Position numbers and translations under genes: made by a program. From contig NZ_JADBEF010000001.1 in the NCBI RefSeq assembly GCF_014873535.1, positions 4,216,001 through 4,280,000 of the forward strand: a stretch of 64,000 nucleotides of DNA, read 5' to 3'. The notes under the pieces were generated by a model. It worked only from the letters and a program-made list of their open reading frames with translations. It did not search any database and was not told where the DNA came from. Origin of the DNA: Nonomuraea africana (GTDB lineage: Bacteria; Actinomycetota; Actinomycetes; Streptosporangiales; Streptosporangiaceae). Shown here one piece after another: positions 42,980 to 52,093 of the stretch (position 1 is the stretch's first letter; each line of letters begins with the position of its first letter).

Positions 42980-43825
42980 GTGCCGAAGAAGCACCGTCTC
43001 GACGCCGACGACCTCGAGTGGCTCGACAGCAACCCCGTGGACCTCGACGGTCCCCCCTCGGGCGACCGCTGGTCCACCTGGGACCTCAGCACCCCGACCG
43101 AGCGCGGCCCCCAACCGCATCCCGACTGGCTGGTCACCGAGCTGGCCGCGGTCGACACCGAGCTCGGCATCCTCAAGACCGGCAAGGAAGCCGACGTCCA
43201 CCTCATCTCGCGCGGCGTGCCCGGCACCGACAGGGTCTGCCTGCTGGCCGCCAAGCGCTACCGCTCCAGCGACCACCGGCTCTTCCACCGCGACTCCGGA
43301 TACCTCGAGGGCCGCCGCATGCGCGACTCGCGCGCCAGCAGGGCGATGTCGTCCCGCACGGCGTTCGGCAAGCAGGTCATCGCGGGACAGTGGGCGCAGG
43401 CGGAGTTCTCGGCCCTCGTGAGGCTGTGGAAGCTGGGGCTGCCGGTGCCGTACCCGGTGCAGATCCTCGGCACGGAGATCCTCCAGGAGTTCATCGGCAC
43501 CCCCGACGGCTACGCGGCCCCGCGCCTGGCGACGGTGGACGAGGGGCTGGACGACCTCTGGGAGCAGCTGGTCGAGGTCATGGTCACCATGGCCAGGGAG
43601 GGGCTCGCGCACGGCGACCTGTCGCCGTACAACCTGCTGGTGGACGAGGGGCGGCTGGTGATCATCGACCTGCCGCAGATCGTCGACGTCGTCGCCCACC
43701 CGACGGGCCCCGACTTCCTCGACCGTGACGCCCGCAACGTGGCCACGTGGTTCGCGCACAAAGGCCTGCTCGCCTCGGGCGACCGCCTTTCCGCCCTCCT
43801 CCGTGCCGAAGCCGGCCTCGCCTGA
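42980..43825 (+). CDS. RIO-family atypical protein kinase
   Basis: 281 residues. GTG start behind AGGAG. A 45-residue acidic N-terminus precedes the kinase fold: ILKTGKEADVHLI (glycine-loop equivalent), LAAKRYRSSDH (ATP-binding Lys), the catalytic loop GLAHGDLSPYNLLVDEG (Asp and Asn) and the metal-binding VIIDLPQIVD. RIO kinases act in ribosome maturation in archaea and eukaryotes; the bacterial members are less well known. Cytoplasmic, single gene, followed by a bidirectional hairpin. Confidence 0.92.
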   Translation: MPKKHRLDADDLEWLDSNPVDLDGPPSGDRWSTWDLSTPTERGPQPHPDWLVTELAAVDTELGILKTGKEADVHLISRGVPGTDRVCLLAAKRYRSSDHRLFHRDSGYLEGRRMRDSRASRAMSSRTAFGKQVIAGQWAQAEFSALVRLWKLGLPVPYPVQILGTEILQEFIGTPDGYAAPRLATVDEGLDDLWEQLVEVMVTMAREGLAHGDLSPYNLLVDEGRLVIIDLPQIVDVVAHPTGPDFLDRDARNVATWFAHKGLLASGDRLSALLRAEAGLA

Positions 43826-43829
43826 CCTC

Positions 43830-43865
43830 TCCGGGGCGCGTCCCCACTCGGGATCGCGCCCCGGA
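43830..43865. terminator. Bidirectional hairpin between convergent genes
   Basis: TCCGGGGCGCG (43830-43840) and CGCGCCCCGGA (43855-43865) are perfectly complementary with a 14-base loop. It lies between the RIO kinase stop (+) and the glycosidase stop (-) and could end both transcripts. Confidence 0.7.
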
Positions 43866-43880
43866 CGGCGGTCACTACGC

Positions 43881-45419
43881 CTACCCGGGCGGGTCCTCCT
43901 GGGCCAGGTCCAGGAAGAGCGCGGCCGACCAGCCGAACCCGCTGGTCGCCCGGCCCGCCCTGCCGCCCGTCAGCGGGTTCCAGTACTCGTAGAGACCGCC
44001 GCCGTCGCGGACCATCGCCAGCGTGCGTTCCCGCAGCTCACGAGCCGTCTCTGGGTGGCCGGACCGGCGCAGGCCGTCGATCAGCAGATAGTTGACGTTC
44101 AGCCAGACCGGGCCGCGCCACATGGCATCGGAGTCGAATCTGGGGTCGTCGAACGCCACGGTGGGCACCGGACGCTCCCCCCAGAAGCTCGGCGAGCACA
44201 GGTCCTCGACGAGCCGGGTGGCGATCGCGGCGGGGAGCCGCCCGGTCACGAGCGGCATGAGGTCCAGCGGGGTGCGGACGGTCGCCTCCCGCCCCGCGAC
44301 CCTGGTGACGAAGCGGGTGCCGGTCCATCGGCGCGCCACCATGAGGTCGACGAGCGCCTGGGCCTTGGCCCGCCACCCGGAGGGGTCGCGGCCGAGCGCG
44401 GCGGCGATGTCGCCGAGCCGGTCGTACTGCAACGCCAGGTAGGCGTTGAGGTCGGGAGGCTCGGCGCGCGGCCCATGATCCCAGATGGGGCTGTCGTCCA
44501 GGCCGGACGAGTACGGGTGGAGGTATTCGGCCAGGCCGTCGCCGTCGGGGTCCGAGCGGGCGAACCACCATTCCTGCGAGCGAGCCAGCGGCTCGTAGAC
44601 CTCGGCCAGGAAGTCCAGGTCGGGATCCACCTCGTGGATCTTCCACACGGCCCAGGCGGTGAGCGGCGGCTTGGTGACCGGCACCACCTCCCGGACGGGC
44701 TCCCCTCCCACGTGCTGGGCTAGGCGGGCCAGGTCCGAGCGGGGCAGGTCCGTGGTCTCGGTGAGCACCCCGTGGTCGTGCACCACGTCGGGGATCAGGC
44801 CGTCCGGCCTCTGGTTGTCGAGCAGGATGCGGATCTGCTCCCTGGCCAGCGCCGGGTCGGCGTGCCTGAGGGCGATGGCGTGAAAGTAGGAGTCCCAGTT
44901 CCACAGGCCGACGTAGCCGAACTTGGAGGGGATCAGCGACTCCCTTCCCCGGATCGGCACCAGGTTCACCGCGAGCGTCCACCACGCCTGCTCCGCGCGC
45001 TCGCGCAAGGCCTCGGGCACGGACGGCATGGCGGCGAACCAGTCACGCCAGCGCGTGGCGGCCGCCGCGAGCACCGCCGGGCCGTCGCCGACCGGAGGTC
45101 CGACCAGCGTGAGGCAGCCGTCGATGTCGGCCTCTCCGCCGTCCCACACCGCCCGGGCGCCCCTGCCGGTCAGCACGATCGTGTCGGGACCTGCGAAGGC
45201 CATCGCCACGCCGCCCTCGAAGTCCACCCTGTCGGGCAGCGCCTGCCGTACCGGCAGCTCCCGGTCTCCCGCGAGGAGCCGCAGTCCCGTCAGGACGGTC
45301 GTGTCGCGCAGCCGGGTCTCGTACAGAGCCCTGGCGATCCAGAGCGAGCCGTCGTCGGCCGCCATCACCAGCAGCCGGGAGCCCCGGTCAGTGAACGGGC
45401 GTTCTCGCAGATCCAGCAT
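43881..45419 (-). CDS. GH63-like glycoside hydrolase ((alpha/alpha)6 barrel)
   Basis: 512 residues, cytoplasmic (no signal peptide). Residues about 165-512 carry the GH63 / mannosylglycerate-hydrolase-like (alpha/alpha)6 barrel: GLWNWDSYFHAIAL, NQRPDGLIPDVVHD, AMWRGPVWLNVNYLLIDGL and GGLYEYWNPLTGG, where the WNWDSYF Asp and the YEYWNP Glu are the probable acid/base pair. The first 150 residues form a beta-rich domain. Possible substrates are alpha-glucosides, mannosides or mannosylglycerate. The ATG overlaps the permease stop by one base (TGATG), so it should act on what the transporter brings in. Confidence 0.85.
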   Translation of the reverse strand: MLDLRERPFTDRGSRLLVMAADDGSLWIARALYETRLRDTTVLTGLRLLAGDRELPVRQALPDRVDFEGGVAMAFAGPDTIVLTGRGARAVWDGGEADIDGCLTLVGPPVGDGPAVLAAAATRWRDWFAAMPSVPEALRERAEQAWWTLAVNLVPIRGRESLIPSKFGYVGLWNWDSYFHAIALRHADPALAREQIRILLDNQRPDGLIPDVVHDHGVLTETTDLPRSDLARLAQHVGGEPVREVVPVTKPPLTAWAVWKIHEVDPDLDFLAEVYEPLARSQEWWFARSDPDGDGLAEYLHPYSSGLDDSPIWDHGPRAEPPDLNAYLALQYDRLGDIAAALGRDPSGWRAKAQALVDLMVARRWTGTRFVTRVAGREATVRTPLDLMPLVTGRLPAAIATRLVEDLCSPSFWGERPVPTVAFDDPRFDSDAMWRGPVWLNVNYLLIDGLRRSGHPETARELRERTLAMVRDGGGLYEYWNPLTGGRAGRATSGFGWSAALFLDLAQEDPPG

Positions 45420-46240
45420 CAGCGCCCACCCAGTCCCGAAGCCGCCATCGAGTTGATGATCTTTCTCTGGCCGATCAGGAAGGCGATCAGCATGGGCACC
45501 ACCGCGATCGCGGAGCCCGCCAGGATGAGCCCGTAGTCGACCGCCGTGCGCCCCCCGGAGAACTGGCTCAGCAGCAGCGGCACGGTGGCCAGCTCCGGCG
45601 AGTTCAGGAAGATCAGCGGGAAGAGGAACGAGTTCCACGAGGCGAGGAAGGCGATGATCCCGAGCGCGCCCAGGCCGGGGCGGATGTTCGGCAGCACGAC
45701 GTTCCAGAAGCACCGCCAGCGGCCCGCGCCGTCGATCCTGGCCGCCTCCTCCAGCTCCACCGGGACGGCCCTGATGAACTGGCGGAGCAGGAACACCGCG
45801 AACGGGTTCGCGATGGACGGCACGATCAGCGACAGGTGCGAGTCGATCCACCCGAACTGGGCCAGCATCAGGTAGAGCGGCACGATCGTCACCTGCGCGG
45901 GCACCATCTGGGTGGCCAGGAACACCACGAACAGCACTTCCGAGCCCCTGAACCTGATCCTGGCGAAGGCGTAGGCGGCCATGGCCGAGGTCAGCAGGGT
46001 GAGAGTGACGTTGATGGCGGCGATGTAGAAGCTGTTCCAGTACGCGGTGCCGAACGGCATCGCCGCGAGCGCGTCGGGATAGTTCTCCCAGCGCCACGGG
46101 TCGGGCAGCCAGTCGAGCGGGTTGTTCAGCATCTGCCGCACGCTCTTGAACGAGGTCAGCAGCATCCAGACGAACGGGAACAGCATCGCCAGCCCGCCGA
46201 TGGTGAGCACGGCATGCAGGGCTACCTGCCGGGATCGCAT
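45419..46240 (-). CDS. Sugar ABC transporter permease, MalG type
   Basis: 273 residues with six predicted membrane segments (from about 8-28 onward). The EAA loop EEAARIDGAGRWRCFWNVVLP (about 165-185) contacts the ATPase. CUT1-type carbohydrate importers have this subunit together with a MalF-type partner, encoded next to it. No ATPase gene lies in the operon; a shared MsiK-like ATPase is usual in actinomycetes. The gene starts ten bases after its partner ends. Confidence 0.93.
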   Translation of the reverse strand: MRSRQVALHAVLTIGGLAMLFPFVWMLLTSFKSVRQMLNNPLDWLPDPWRWENYPDALAAMPFGTAYWNSFYIAAINVTLTLLTSAMAAYAFARIRFRGSEVLFVVFLATQMVPAQVTIVPLYLMLAQFGWIDSHLSLIVPSIANPFAVFLLRQFIRAVPVELEEAARIDGAGRWRCFWNVVLPNIRPGLGALGIIAFLASWNSFLFPLIFLNSPELATVPLLLSQFSGGRTAVDYGLILAGSAIAVVPMLIAFLIGQRKIINSMAASGLGGR

Positions 46241-46250
46241 CCGGACCCCC

Positions 46251-47177
46251 TCACGTGTCGTAGTGGACGAGGCGCTTCTGCGCGGCGAACTGGACGAGGG
46301 TCACCAGCAGCGTCAGGACCAGCAGGATCAGCGCGGCGGCGCTGCTCATGCCGAACTGGAAGTCCTGGAAGCCGAGCTCGTAGACCTGGTAGACGATCGT
46401 GCGTGCGCCATCGTTGTACTTCGGGTTGACCAGCACGTAGATCTGGTCGAACGCCTGGAACGAGCTGATCACCGCGACCACGGTCGAGAAGAAGATCGTG
46501 GGCGAGAGAAGCGGCAGCGTGACCGAGCGGAAGATGCGCAGGCTGCCCGCGCCGTCCATCCTGGCCGCCTCGACGATCTGCGGCGGGATGGTCTGCAGCC
46601 CGGCCAGGAAGATCACCACGTTGAGCCCGAGCGACGACCAGATCGTCACCACCGCGATGGCCACGATCACCCAGCCGGGATCGCCCAGCCAGTCAGGGCC
46701 GGTGATGCCGAACCAGCGCTCCAGCGAGGCGTTGAGCACGCCGTGCTCGTCGCCGGCCAGGATGATCTGCCACATCAGCGCGACGGCGACCGAGCTGGTG
46801 ACCACCGGCATGAAGTACAGCACGCGGTAGAAGCCGCCGCCCTTGACGCTGTTCAGCGCGACCGCGATGAGCAGCGCCAGTGCGAGCCCGAACGGCGCGG
46901 TCAGCAGCGCGAGCTTGACCGTGTTCCACACGGCCAGCCCGAACTCAGGATCGGAGAGCTGGGCGGCGAAGTTGTCCAGGCCCACCCACTCCTTCTGGCC
47001 CAGCCCGTCCCACCGCATGAAGGCCAGCACGACGGCGAACCCGAGCGGGAAGACCAGGAACACGGCCAGCAGGGTGAGCTGTGGCCCGAGGAAGAACGCG
47101 GCCCACCAGCCGTCCCTGTTCCTGACGCCCTTCGCCCGGCGGGCCACCTGCGGGCGGGCCTCGGTGAGGATGGCCAC
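46251..47177 (-). CDS. Sugar ABC transporter permease, MalF type
   Basis: 308 residues. A basic N-terminus is followed by six membrane segments and the EAA loop VEAARMDGAGSLRIFRSVTLP (about 215-235). GTG at 47177 gives MAILTEARPQVARR; two bases separate it from the stop of the binding-protein gene. It forms the import channel with the MalG-type subunit downstream. Confidence 0.92.
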   Translation of the reverse strand: MAILTEARPQVARRAKGVRNRDGWWAAFFLGPQLTLLAVFLVFPLGFAVVLAFMRWDGLGQKEWVGLDNFAAQLSDPEFGLAVWNTVKLALLTAPFGLALALLIAVALNSVKGGGFYRVLYFMPVVTSSVAVALMWQIILAGDEHGVLNASLERWFGITGPDWLGDPGWVIVAIAVVTIWSSLGLNVVIFLAGLQTIPPQIVEAARMDGAGSLRIFRSVTLPLLSPTIFFSTVVAVISSFQAFDQIYVLVNPKYNDGARTIVYQVYELGFQDFQFGMSSAAALILLVLTLLVTLVQFAAQKRLVHYDT

Positions 47178-47179
47178 GG

Positions 47180-48466
47180 CTAGCCCAGCTTGCTCTCGAC
47201 GAGCTTCTGCAGCTCGGTCATGCCCTCGTCGAAGCCGACCTTGCCGGTCCACACCTTCATCAGGTGCTCGTTGATGGCGGCGGTCAGGCCTGGCACGGAG
47301 ACCTCCTCGGCGTAGTTGGCGAAGCCGGTGTCGCGCACGTCGAGGAAGGTCTGGGCGTGGGCGGGGTACTTGTCCTCCAGCACGACCTGCTCGGCGCCCT
47401 TGACGGACGGCACCGCGCCGCCGCCCTTGAGCCGCAGGAGCTGGCCGTCCTTGCCGACGAACTCGGTGAGGAACGTGAACGCCTCCTTGGGCAGCTTGGT
47501 GTCCTTGTTGATGGACAGGTAGGAGGCGGCGACGGCGCCGGGCATGGGCTCCCCGGTCTGCGAGGGGAACGGCACGATGTCGTAGTTGTCCAGCTCGCCG
47601 CCCTTCTTCAACGAGTCGATCACCCAGCGACCGCCCGCGTAGAAGCCGACCTTGTGCTTGAGGAACTGGGTGCTGGGCCCGTTGCTGTCGGGCAGGGTGT
47701 CGGCGCTGAGGAAGGTCTTGTCCTGGTAGCCCTTGGCCAGCGTCTGCAGCGCCTCGCGCGACTTGGCGTCCGTGGTGGCGACGAACTTGCCGCCGTCCCA
47801 CACCTTGCCGCCGAAGCCGTTGATCATGGAGTACGTCGAGCCGTACCAGTTCCAGAAGATCGAGCCGGCCTTGCCCGCCGTCTTGAGCTTGGCGTTCATC
47901 TCCAGGTACTTCGCCATGGTCCACTGCTTGGCCTCGTGGAGGGCGGCGGGGTCCTCGGTGATCCCGGCGTCCTTCAGGGCCTGCTTGTCGAACCAGAGGA
48001 CCTCGGGGTTGGTGTCGTTGGGGACGCCGTAGATCTTGCCGTCGCGCTTGGCGCCGCCGTAGATGCCCTCGAAGAAGTCCTCCGGCTTGCTCTTGGACTC
48101 CGGCCCGGACAGCTGGTCGTCGAGCGGGGTGATCACCCCTGCGGAGACGAACTTGCCGATGTAGTCGTCGCCCACGAAGAACACGTCGGGCGCCGTCTTG
48201 CTGGTGAGCTGGGCGAGCAGCTTGGGGTGGTAGTCCTCGTAGTCGGCGACCGACTCCAGCTTGAGCCGGATGCCGGGGTGCCGCTTGTGGAAGTCGTCGG
48301 TGAACTTCTCGTAGAGCTTGAGGTCCTCGGCCGATCCCCACGTGGACCAGCGGACGGTGACCTGTCCTTGGCCGCCGCTCGTGCCGGGAACGTTCCCGCC
48401 GCCGCTGCCGCTGCACGCGGTGGTGGCGAGGGCGAGGACGCCCAGGATGGCTAGCGCACGCTTCAT
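47180..48466 (-). CDS. Sugar-binding lipoprotein of the ABC importer
   Basis: 428 residues. Signal peptide ending in the lipobox LALATTAC with Cys18 lipidated, a Gly/Ser linker, then a family 1 solute-binding fold: VTVRWSTWGSAEDLK, GIRLKLESVADYEDYHPKLLAQL, APDVFFVGDDYIGKFVSAG, and the Trp-rich SIFWNWYGSTYSMINGFGG that often stacks on sugar rings. The ligand is not identifiable. It begins 66 bases after the SDR gene and begins the transporter half of the cluster. Confidence 0.93.
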   Translation of the reverse strand: MKRALAILGVLALATTACSGSGGGNVPGTSGGQGQVTVRWSTWGSAEDLKLYEKFTDDFHKRHPGIRLKLESVADYEDYHPKLLAQLTSKTAPDVFFVGDDYIGKFVSAGVITPLDDQLSGPESKSKPEDFFEGIYGGAKRDGKIYGVPNDTNPEVLWFDKQALKDAGITEDPAALHEAKQWTMAKYLEMNAKLKTAGKAGSIFWNWYGSTYSMINGFGGKVWDGGKFVATTDAKSREALQTLAKGYQDKTFLSADTLPDSNGPSTQFLKHKVGFYAGGRWVIDSLKKGGELDNYDIVPFPSQTGEPMPGAVAASYLSINKDTKLPKEAFTFLTEFVGKDGQLLRLKGGGAVPSVKGAEQVVLEDKYPAHAQTFLDVRDTGFANYAEEVSVPGLTAAINEHLMKVWTGKVGFDEGMTELQKLVESKLG

Positions 48467-48531
48467 GGTGGCTCCTTCAGGCTTGTTCGGGGGGTGTTGA
48501 GGCGATTGGGGCCCGGGGGTCGGGCCGGGGG

Positions 48532-49293
48532 TCAGGCGAGGCCGCCGCCGTCGACGACGAGGGCCGATCCGGTGATGTAGCTGGCGGCGTCGCTCGCCAG
48601 GAAGAGCACCGCCTGGGCGATCTCGTCCGGAGTGCCGGACCGGCCCATCGGCCGGTCGGCCGCGTCGGTCTGGAAGGCGGCCCAGTCCTCTCCGAGCTGA
48701 CGGGCCTCCTCGCGCAGCATCGGTGTGTCGGTGTCGCCGGGGTTCACGGAGTTGACCCGGATGCCGGCCCTGGCGTGGTCGATGGCGAGGGCCCGGGTCA
48801 TGTTGACCACCGCGGCCTTGGACGCGCAGTAGGAGATGGCGTTCCCACCGCCCTTCAGGCCCCATCCGGAGCCGGTGTTGACGATGGAACCGCCCTCGGT
48901 CATGGCGGGGATGGCGTGCTTGCACATGAGGAAGACGGACCTGACGTTGACCGCCATGACGCGGTCCCACTCCTCGACGTCGAGGTCGAGGGCCGTGGTG
49001 CGGCGGATGATGCCCGCGTTGTTGAACAGCACGTGCAGCCCGCCGAACGTGTCGAGGGCGGTCTGGACGATCCTGCGGCAGTCGTCGGAGTCCGACACGT
49101 CGGCCCGCACCGCCACGGCGGCCTTGTCACCGGCCACGGCGGCGATCTGCTCGACCGTCGCCTCCGCGCCGGGGCCGTCGATGTCGGCGACCACCACCCT
49201 GGCGCCTTCGCGGGCGAAGGTCAGCGCCGTGGCTCGCCCGATGCCCGAGGCACCGCCCGTGACGATCGCGATCTTGCCCTCGAGCGTGTTCAT
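48532..49293 (-). CDS. Short-chain dehydrogenase/reductase
   Basis: 253 residues, a classical SDR. The cofactor motif is TGGASGIGRA (about 11-20) with ADIDG after beta-2 (Asp favours NAD), NNAGIIRRT is the NAG motif, and the catalytic Ser-Tyr-Lys set is in NTGSGWGLKG and SYCASKAAVV. It ends with the usual YITGSALVVDGGGLA. It probably oxidises a sugar or sugar-derived alcohol. Start overlaps the kinase-like gene upstream by four bases. Confidence 0.92.
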   Translation of the reverse strand: MNTLEGKIAIVTGGASGIGRATALTFAREGARVVVADIDGPGAEATVEQIAAVAGDKAAVAVRADVSDSDDCRRIVQTALDTFGGLHVLFNNAGIIRRTTALDLDVEEWDRVMAVNVRSVFLMCKHAIPAMTEGGSIVNTGSGWGLKGGGNAISYCASKAAVVNMTRALAIDHARAGIRVNSVNPGDTDTPMLREEARQLGEDWAAFQTDAADRPMGRSGTPDEIAQAVLFLASDAASYITGSALVVDGGGLA

Positions 49294-50555
49294 CCGTGGA
49301 ACTCCTCACTTGCCGTACAGATCTGATAAATCGTGCTCTCGCGGTACCCGGTGATCACCTGGACGTGCCCGCTGAGCTTCCGGTCGAGATCCTCGTCGCC
49401 GCTGTCCGCCAGCAGCGGCCGTCCCCGCAACGCGGCCAGCTTCTGCGGGGTGGCCAGCACGAGCAGCCGCCGGCCTGTGGCGCCCCCGCACCCGATGACC
49501 GCGTCGATCACCCTGGGGGACACCTGCTGGTTCCCGCGGCCGAGGACGAACCCCTGCCCGCCGATCACCGACAGCACGACGACCGCCTCCCTGCCCGTGA
49601 CGAGAGCGAACAGCTCCGCCTCCGAGACGTCGCCCGCGACCAGCACGCCCCCGTCGTCGGCCTCGACCACGTCCACCCCGAGCAGCGTGGTCGTGAGCCC
49701 GAGCTCGCGGCCGACCGCCTGCGTGGTGGCGCCGGGGCCCAGGACGTAGCGGACACCGGGCCGCATGCGGGCCACGACCTCCCGCGCGATGCCCTCGACG
49801 GAGGCGGGGACGACTCCTGAGGACCCGGCCTTCCGCCCCGACAGGGCCGCCCTGGCGGCGGGCACACGCAGGCTCCCGTAGAGGCGCGGGCTCACCAGCC
49901 CCTGCCGGTAGCGCTCCTCGTCGAGATCCACCACCTCGGCCTCCACCGTGCCGGCGTCCGCCGTCCCCGGCCCGTGCCGCAGGCCGGAGGCGTACCCCGC
50001 GGCGAGGAACCCCGCCGCGGCCGGGCTGACGGCGAAGCACCCCGAGTAGACCTTCACCCCTGCCGGGATCCCCAGCACGGGCGGCGCCTGGTCGCCGAGC
50101 TCGCGGACCGCGTCGAGGACGTCCCGCGCGGTCCCGTCACCCCCCGCGAACAGCAGCAGATCGACATCGGCGAGCGCGACGACCGCCTGGCGCGTATCCC
50201 GTGCCGTGGTGGCGCCGGCCGATCCGGGATCGGCCGAGGATGAGGGCGACGGTCGCACCAGGGCGCAGGGCGCTCCGGCGTCGCGGGCGCTGAGCTCGCC
50301 CATCGAGCCCGGCACCGTGACCACGCGGGTGCCGGGGCGGCGGGCCAGGAGCGCGCGGACGGCGCGCGCCGCCCGCTCCCCCGCCCGGGGCGTCGCACCC
50401 CGGGCCAGGGCCTCGCGCTGCACCTGCTCGCCGTCGCTGCCTTTGAGGCCCGCCGCCCCGCCCAGCCCGGCCACCGGGTTGACGACCAGCCCGACCACCA
50501 CGTCGCGGTCGGGGAACGGGACGGGAGTCCGCGGGGCGGCGACGTCGGAGGTCAT
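49290..50555 (-). CDS. ATP-NAD/AcoX-like kinase
   Basis: 421 residues. The N-terminal part has VVGLVVNPVAGLGGAAGLKG and the diagnostic nucleotide-kinase motif LLLFAGGDGTARDV (about 150), followed by PVLGIPAGVKVYSGCFAVSP; the second half has VLGPGATTQAVGRELG and SVIGGQGFVLGRGNQQ. This fits the NAD kinase/AcoX superfamily, whose AcoX members accompany acetoin-type operons and have no settled role. It is longer than normal NAD kinase (about 300) and includes an Ala/Pro-rich insert at about 100-145. Coupled by 4-nt overlaps to gcvPB and the SDR gene. Confidence 0.85.
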   Translation of the reverse strand: MTSDVAAPRTPVPFPDRDVVVGLVVNPVAGLGGAAGLKGSDGEQVQREALARGATPRAGERAARAVRALLARRPGTRVVTVPGSMGELSARDAGAPCALVRPSPSSSADPGSAGATTARDTRQAVVALADVDLLLFAGGDGTARDVLDAVRELGDQAPPVLGIPAGVKVYSGCFAVSPAAAGFLAAGYASGLRHGPGTADAGTVEAEVVDLDEERYRQGLVSPRLYGSLRVPAARAALSGRKAGSSGVVPASVEGIAREVVARMRPGVRYVLGPGATTQAVGRELGLTTTLLGVDVVEADDGGVLVAGDVSEAELFALVTGREAVVVLSVIGGQGFVLGRGNQQVSPRVIDAVIGCGGATGRRLLVLATPQKLAALRGRPLLADSGDEDLDRKLSGHVQVITGYRESTIYQICTASEEFHG

Positions 50556-52093
50556 GACAGGTGCTTACGGACGTAGGCGCGCCAGGTGGGCGCCCACGCC
50601 TTGGGGTCGTCGAGCGAGGTCGTGTCGATCTTGTGCACGCTCTGGTTGTACGGCGCGCCCTTGACGAACTCGGGATCCGTGCGCGCCTCGGAGGCCACGT
50701 GGGCCAGGATGGCGGCGTACTCGTCCAGGTCCTCCTTCGAGTACGACTCCGTCGGCTCCAGCGTGAAAGGCTCAGGTACCAGGTACGGGTGGTGGCTGGT
50801 CCAGTAGTGCACGCCGAAGTCGGCCGCCCGGACGCCGATCTCCTCGGAGTGGACTCCTGTCTCCTCCGAGAGCTCCTGCCAGGAGTAGCGCACTTGTTCG
50901 ACGCGCCGCTTGTCCCACGGCGCCGACGCGCCGGGGATCTGCAGGATCTTGTGCATCAGATAGTTGTTGTTGAGCACGGCCGTCTCGGCCACCTGCCGCA
51001 GTCCCTCGGCTCCCATGGCCATGATCCAGGCGTAGGCGCGGACGATGTTGGGGGTCACGCCGAGGAACGGGCGCACCTTGCCGATCGAGTGAGGCGGGGT
51101 CTCCATCCCGTAGGCGGCGCCGTCGAAGGTGACGACCGGGCCCGGCAGGAACGGCTCAAGCTCCGCCGAGACGCCGCACGCGCCCGCCGCGGGGCCGCCG
51201 CAGGCGTGCGGGGTGGAGAACGTCTTGTGCAGGTTGAAGTGGCACAGGTCGAATCCGGCGTCGCGGGCCCTGGTGATGCCGAGGATGCCGTTGGCGTTGG
51301 CCTGGTCGTAGCAGGCCAGGCCGCCCACCGAGTGCACCAGCTCGACGAACTCCCTGATCCGGGGGTTGAAGATGCCGGTGTCCTCCGGATTGGTGATCAT
51401 CAGGGCGGCGGTACGGGGGCCGACGGCCGCGCGCAGCGCCTCGATGTCCGGGTAGCCGTCGGCGTCCGGCATCAGCGTGATCACTTCGTAGCCGGCGGTC
51501 TTGGCGCAGGCGGCGTTCGACGGGTGGGAGAACATCGTGGTGATGACCTGGTCGCGGTGGCCCTCGCCGTTGGCGGCGTGGTAGGCGCGGATCATGGCGA
51601 TGTTCGCGTAGATGGCGGCCGACCCGGATCCGGGCTGGAGGGAGACCCTGGACATGCCGGAGATCTCCGCCAGCATCCGTTCGAGCCGCCAGTAGATCTC
51701 CAGTACGCCCTGCACGGTCTCCTCGTGCTGGAGCGGGTGCAGCTCGGCGATCGCGGCGGCGAACCGGTCGTTGACCTTGGGGCTGTACTTCATCGTGCAG
51801 GTGCCCTGACCGACGTCGATGTTGAGGTCGACACCGAGGTTCTCCTGCGACAGGCGCAGGTAGTGCCTCAGCACGTGCAGCTGCGACATCTCGGGCAGTT
51901 TCGGGGGTTCGGCGCGGCGGACGGTCTCGGGGAGTTCCACCAGCGGGGCGCCCGGCTCCGGCACGGCGAGGCCGCGGCGGCCGGGGGCCGACAGCTCGAA
52001 GATGATCGGCTCGTCCCAGCGGGCCTGGTGGAAGCGGCGCAACGGCGGCTTCGGCGCGACTGGGAGCTCGGCGAAGGATTCCGCGGTGTTCAC
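50552..52093 (-). CDS. gcvPB: Glycine dehydrogenase (decarboxylating) subunit 2
   Basis: 513 residues, the PLP-binding half of the split P-protein. The cofactor lysine lies in CHFNLHKTFSTPHACGGPAAG; HPSNAACAKTAGYEVI and TNPEDTGIFNP are also family stretches. With GcvPA it decarboxylates glycine and loads the aminomethyl group on lipoylated GcvH, which is not encoded here. Both ends overlap neighbours by four bases (ATGA), an unusual setting inside a sugar-uptake cluster. Confidence 0.95.
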   Translation of the reverse strand: MNTAESFAELPVAPKPPLRRFHQARWDEPIIFELSAPGRRGLAVPEPGAPLVELPETVRRAEPPKLPEMSQLHVLRHYLRLSQENLGVDLNIDVGQGTCTMKYSPKVNDRFAAAIAELHPLQHEETVQGVLEIYWRLERMLAEISGMSRVSLQPGSGSAAIYANIAMIRAYHAANGEGHRDQVITTMFSHPSNAACAKTAGYEVITLMPDADGYPDIEALRAAVGPRTAALMITNPEDTGIFNPRIREFVELVHSVGGLACYDQANANGILGITRARDAGFDLCHFNLHKTFSTPHACGGPAAGACGVSAELEPFLPGPVVTFDGAAYGMETPPHSIGKVRPFLGVTPNIVRAYAWIMAMGAEGLRQVAETAVLNNNYLMHKILQIPGASAPWDKRRVEQVRYSWQELSEETGVHSEEIGVRAADFGVHYWTSHHPYLVPEPFTLEPTESYSKEDLDEYAAILAHVASEARTDPEFVKGAPYNQSVHKIDTTSLDDPKAWAPTWRAYVRKHLS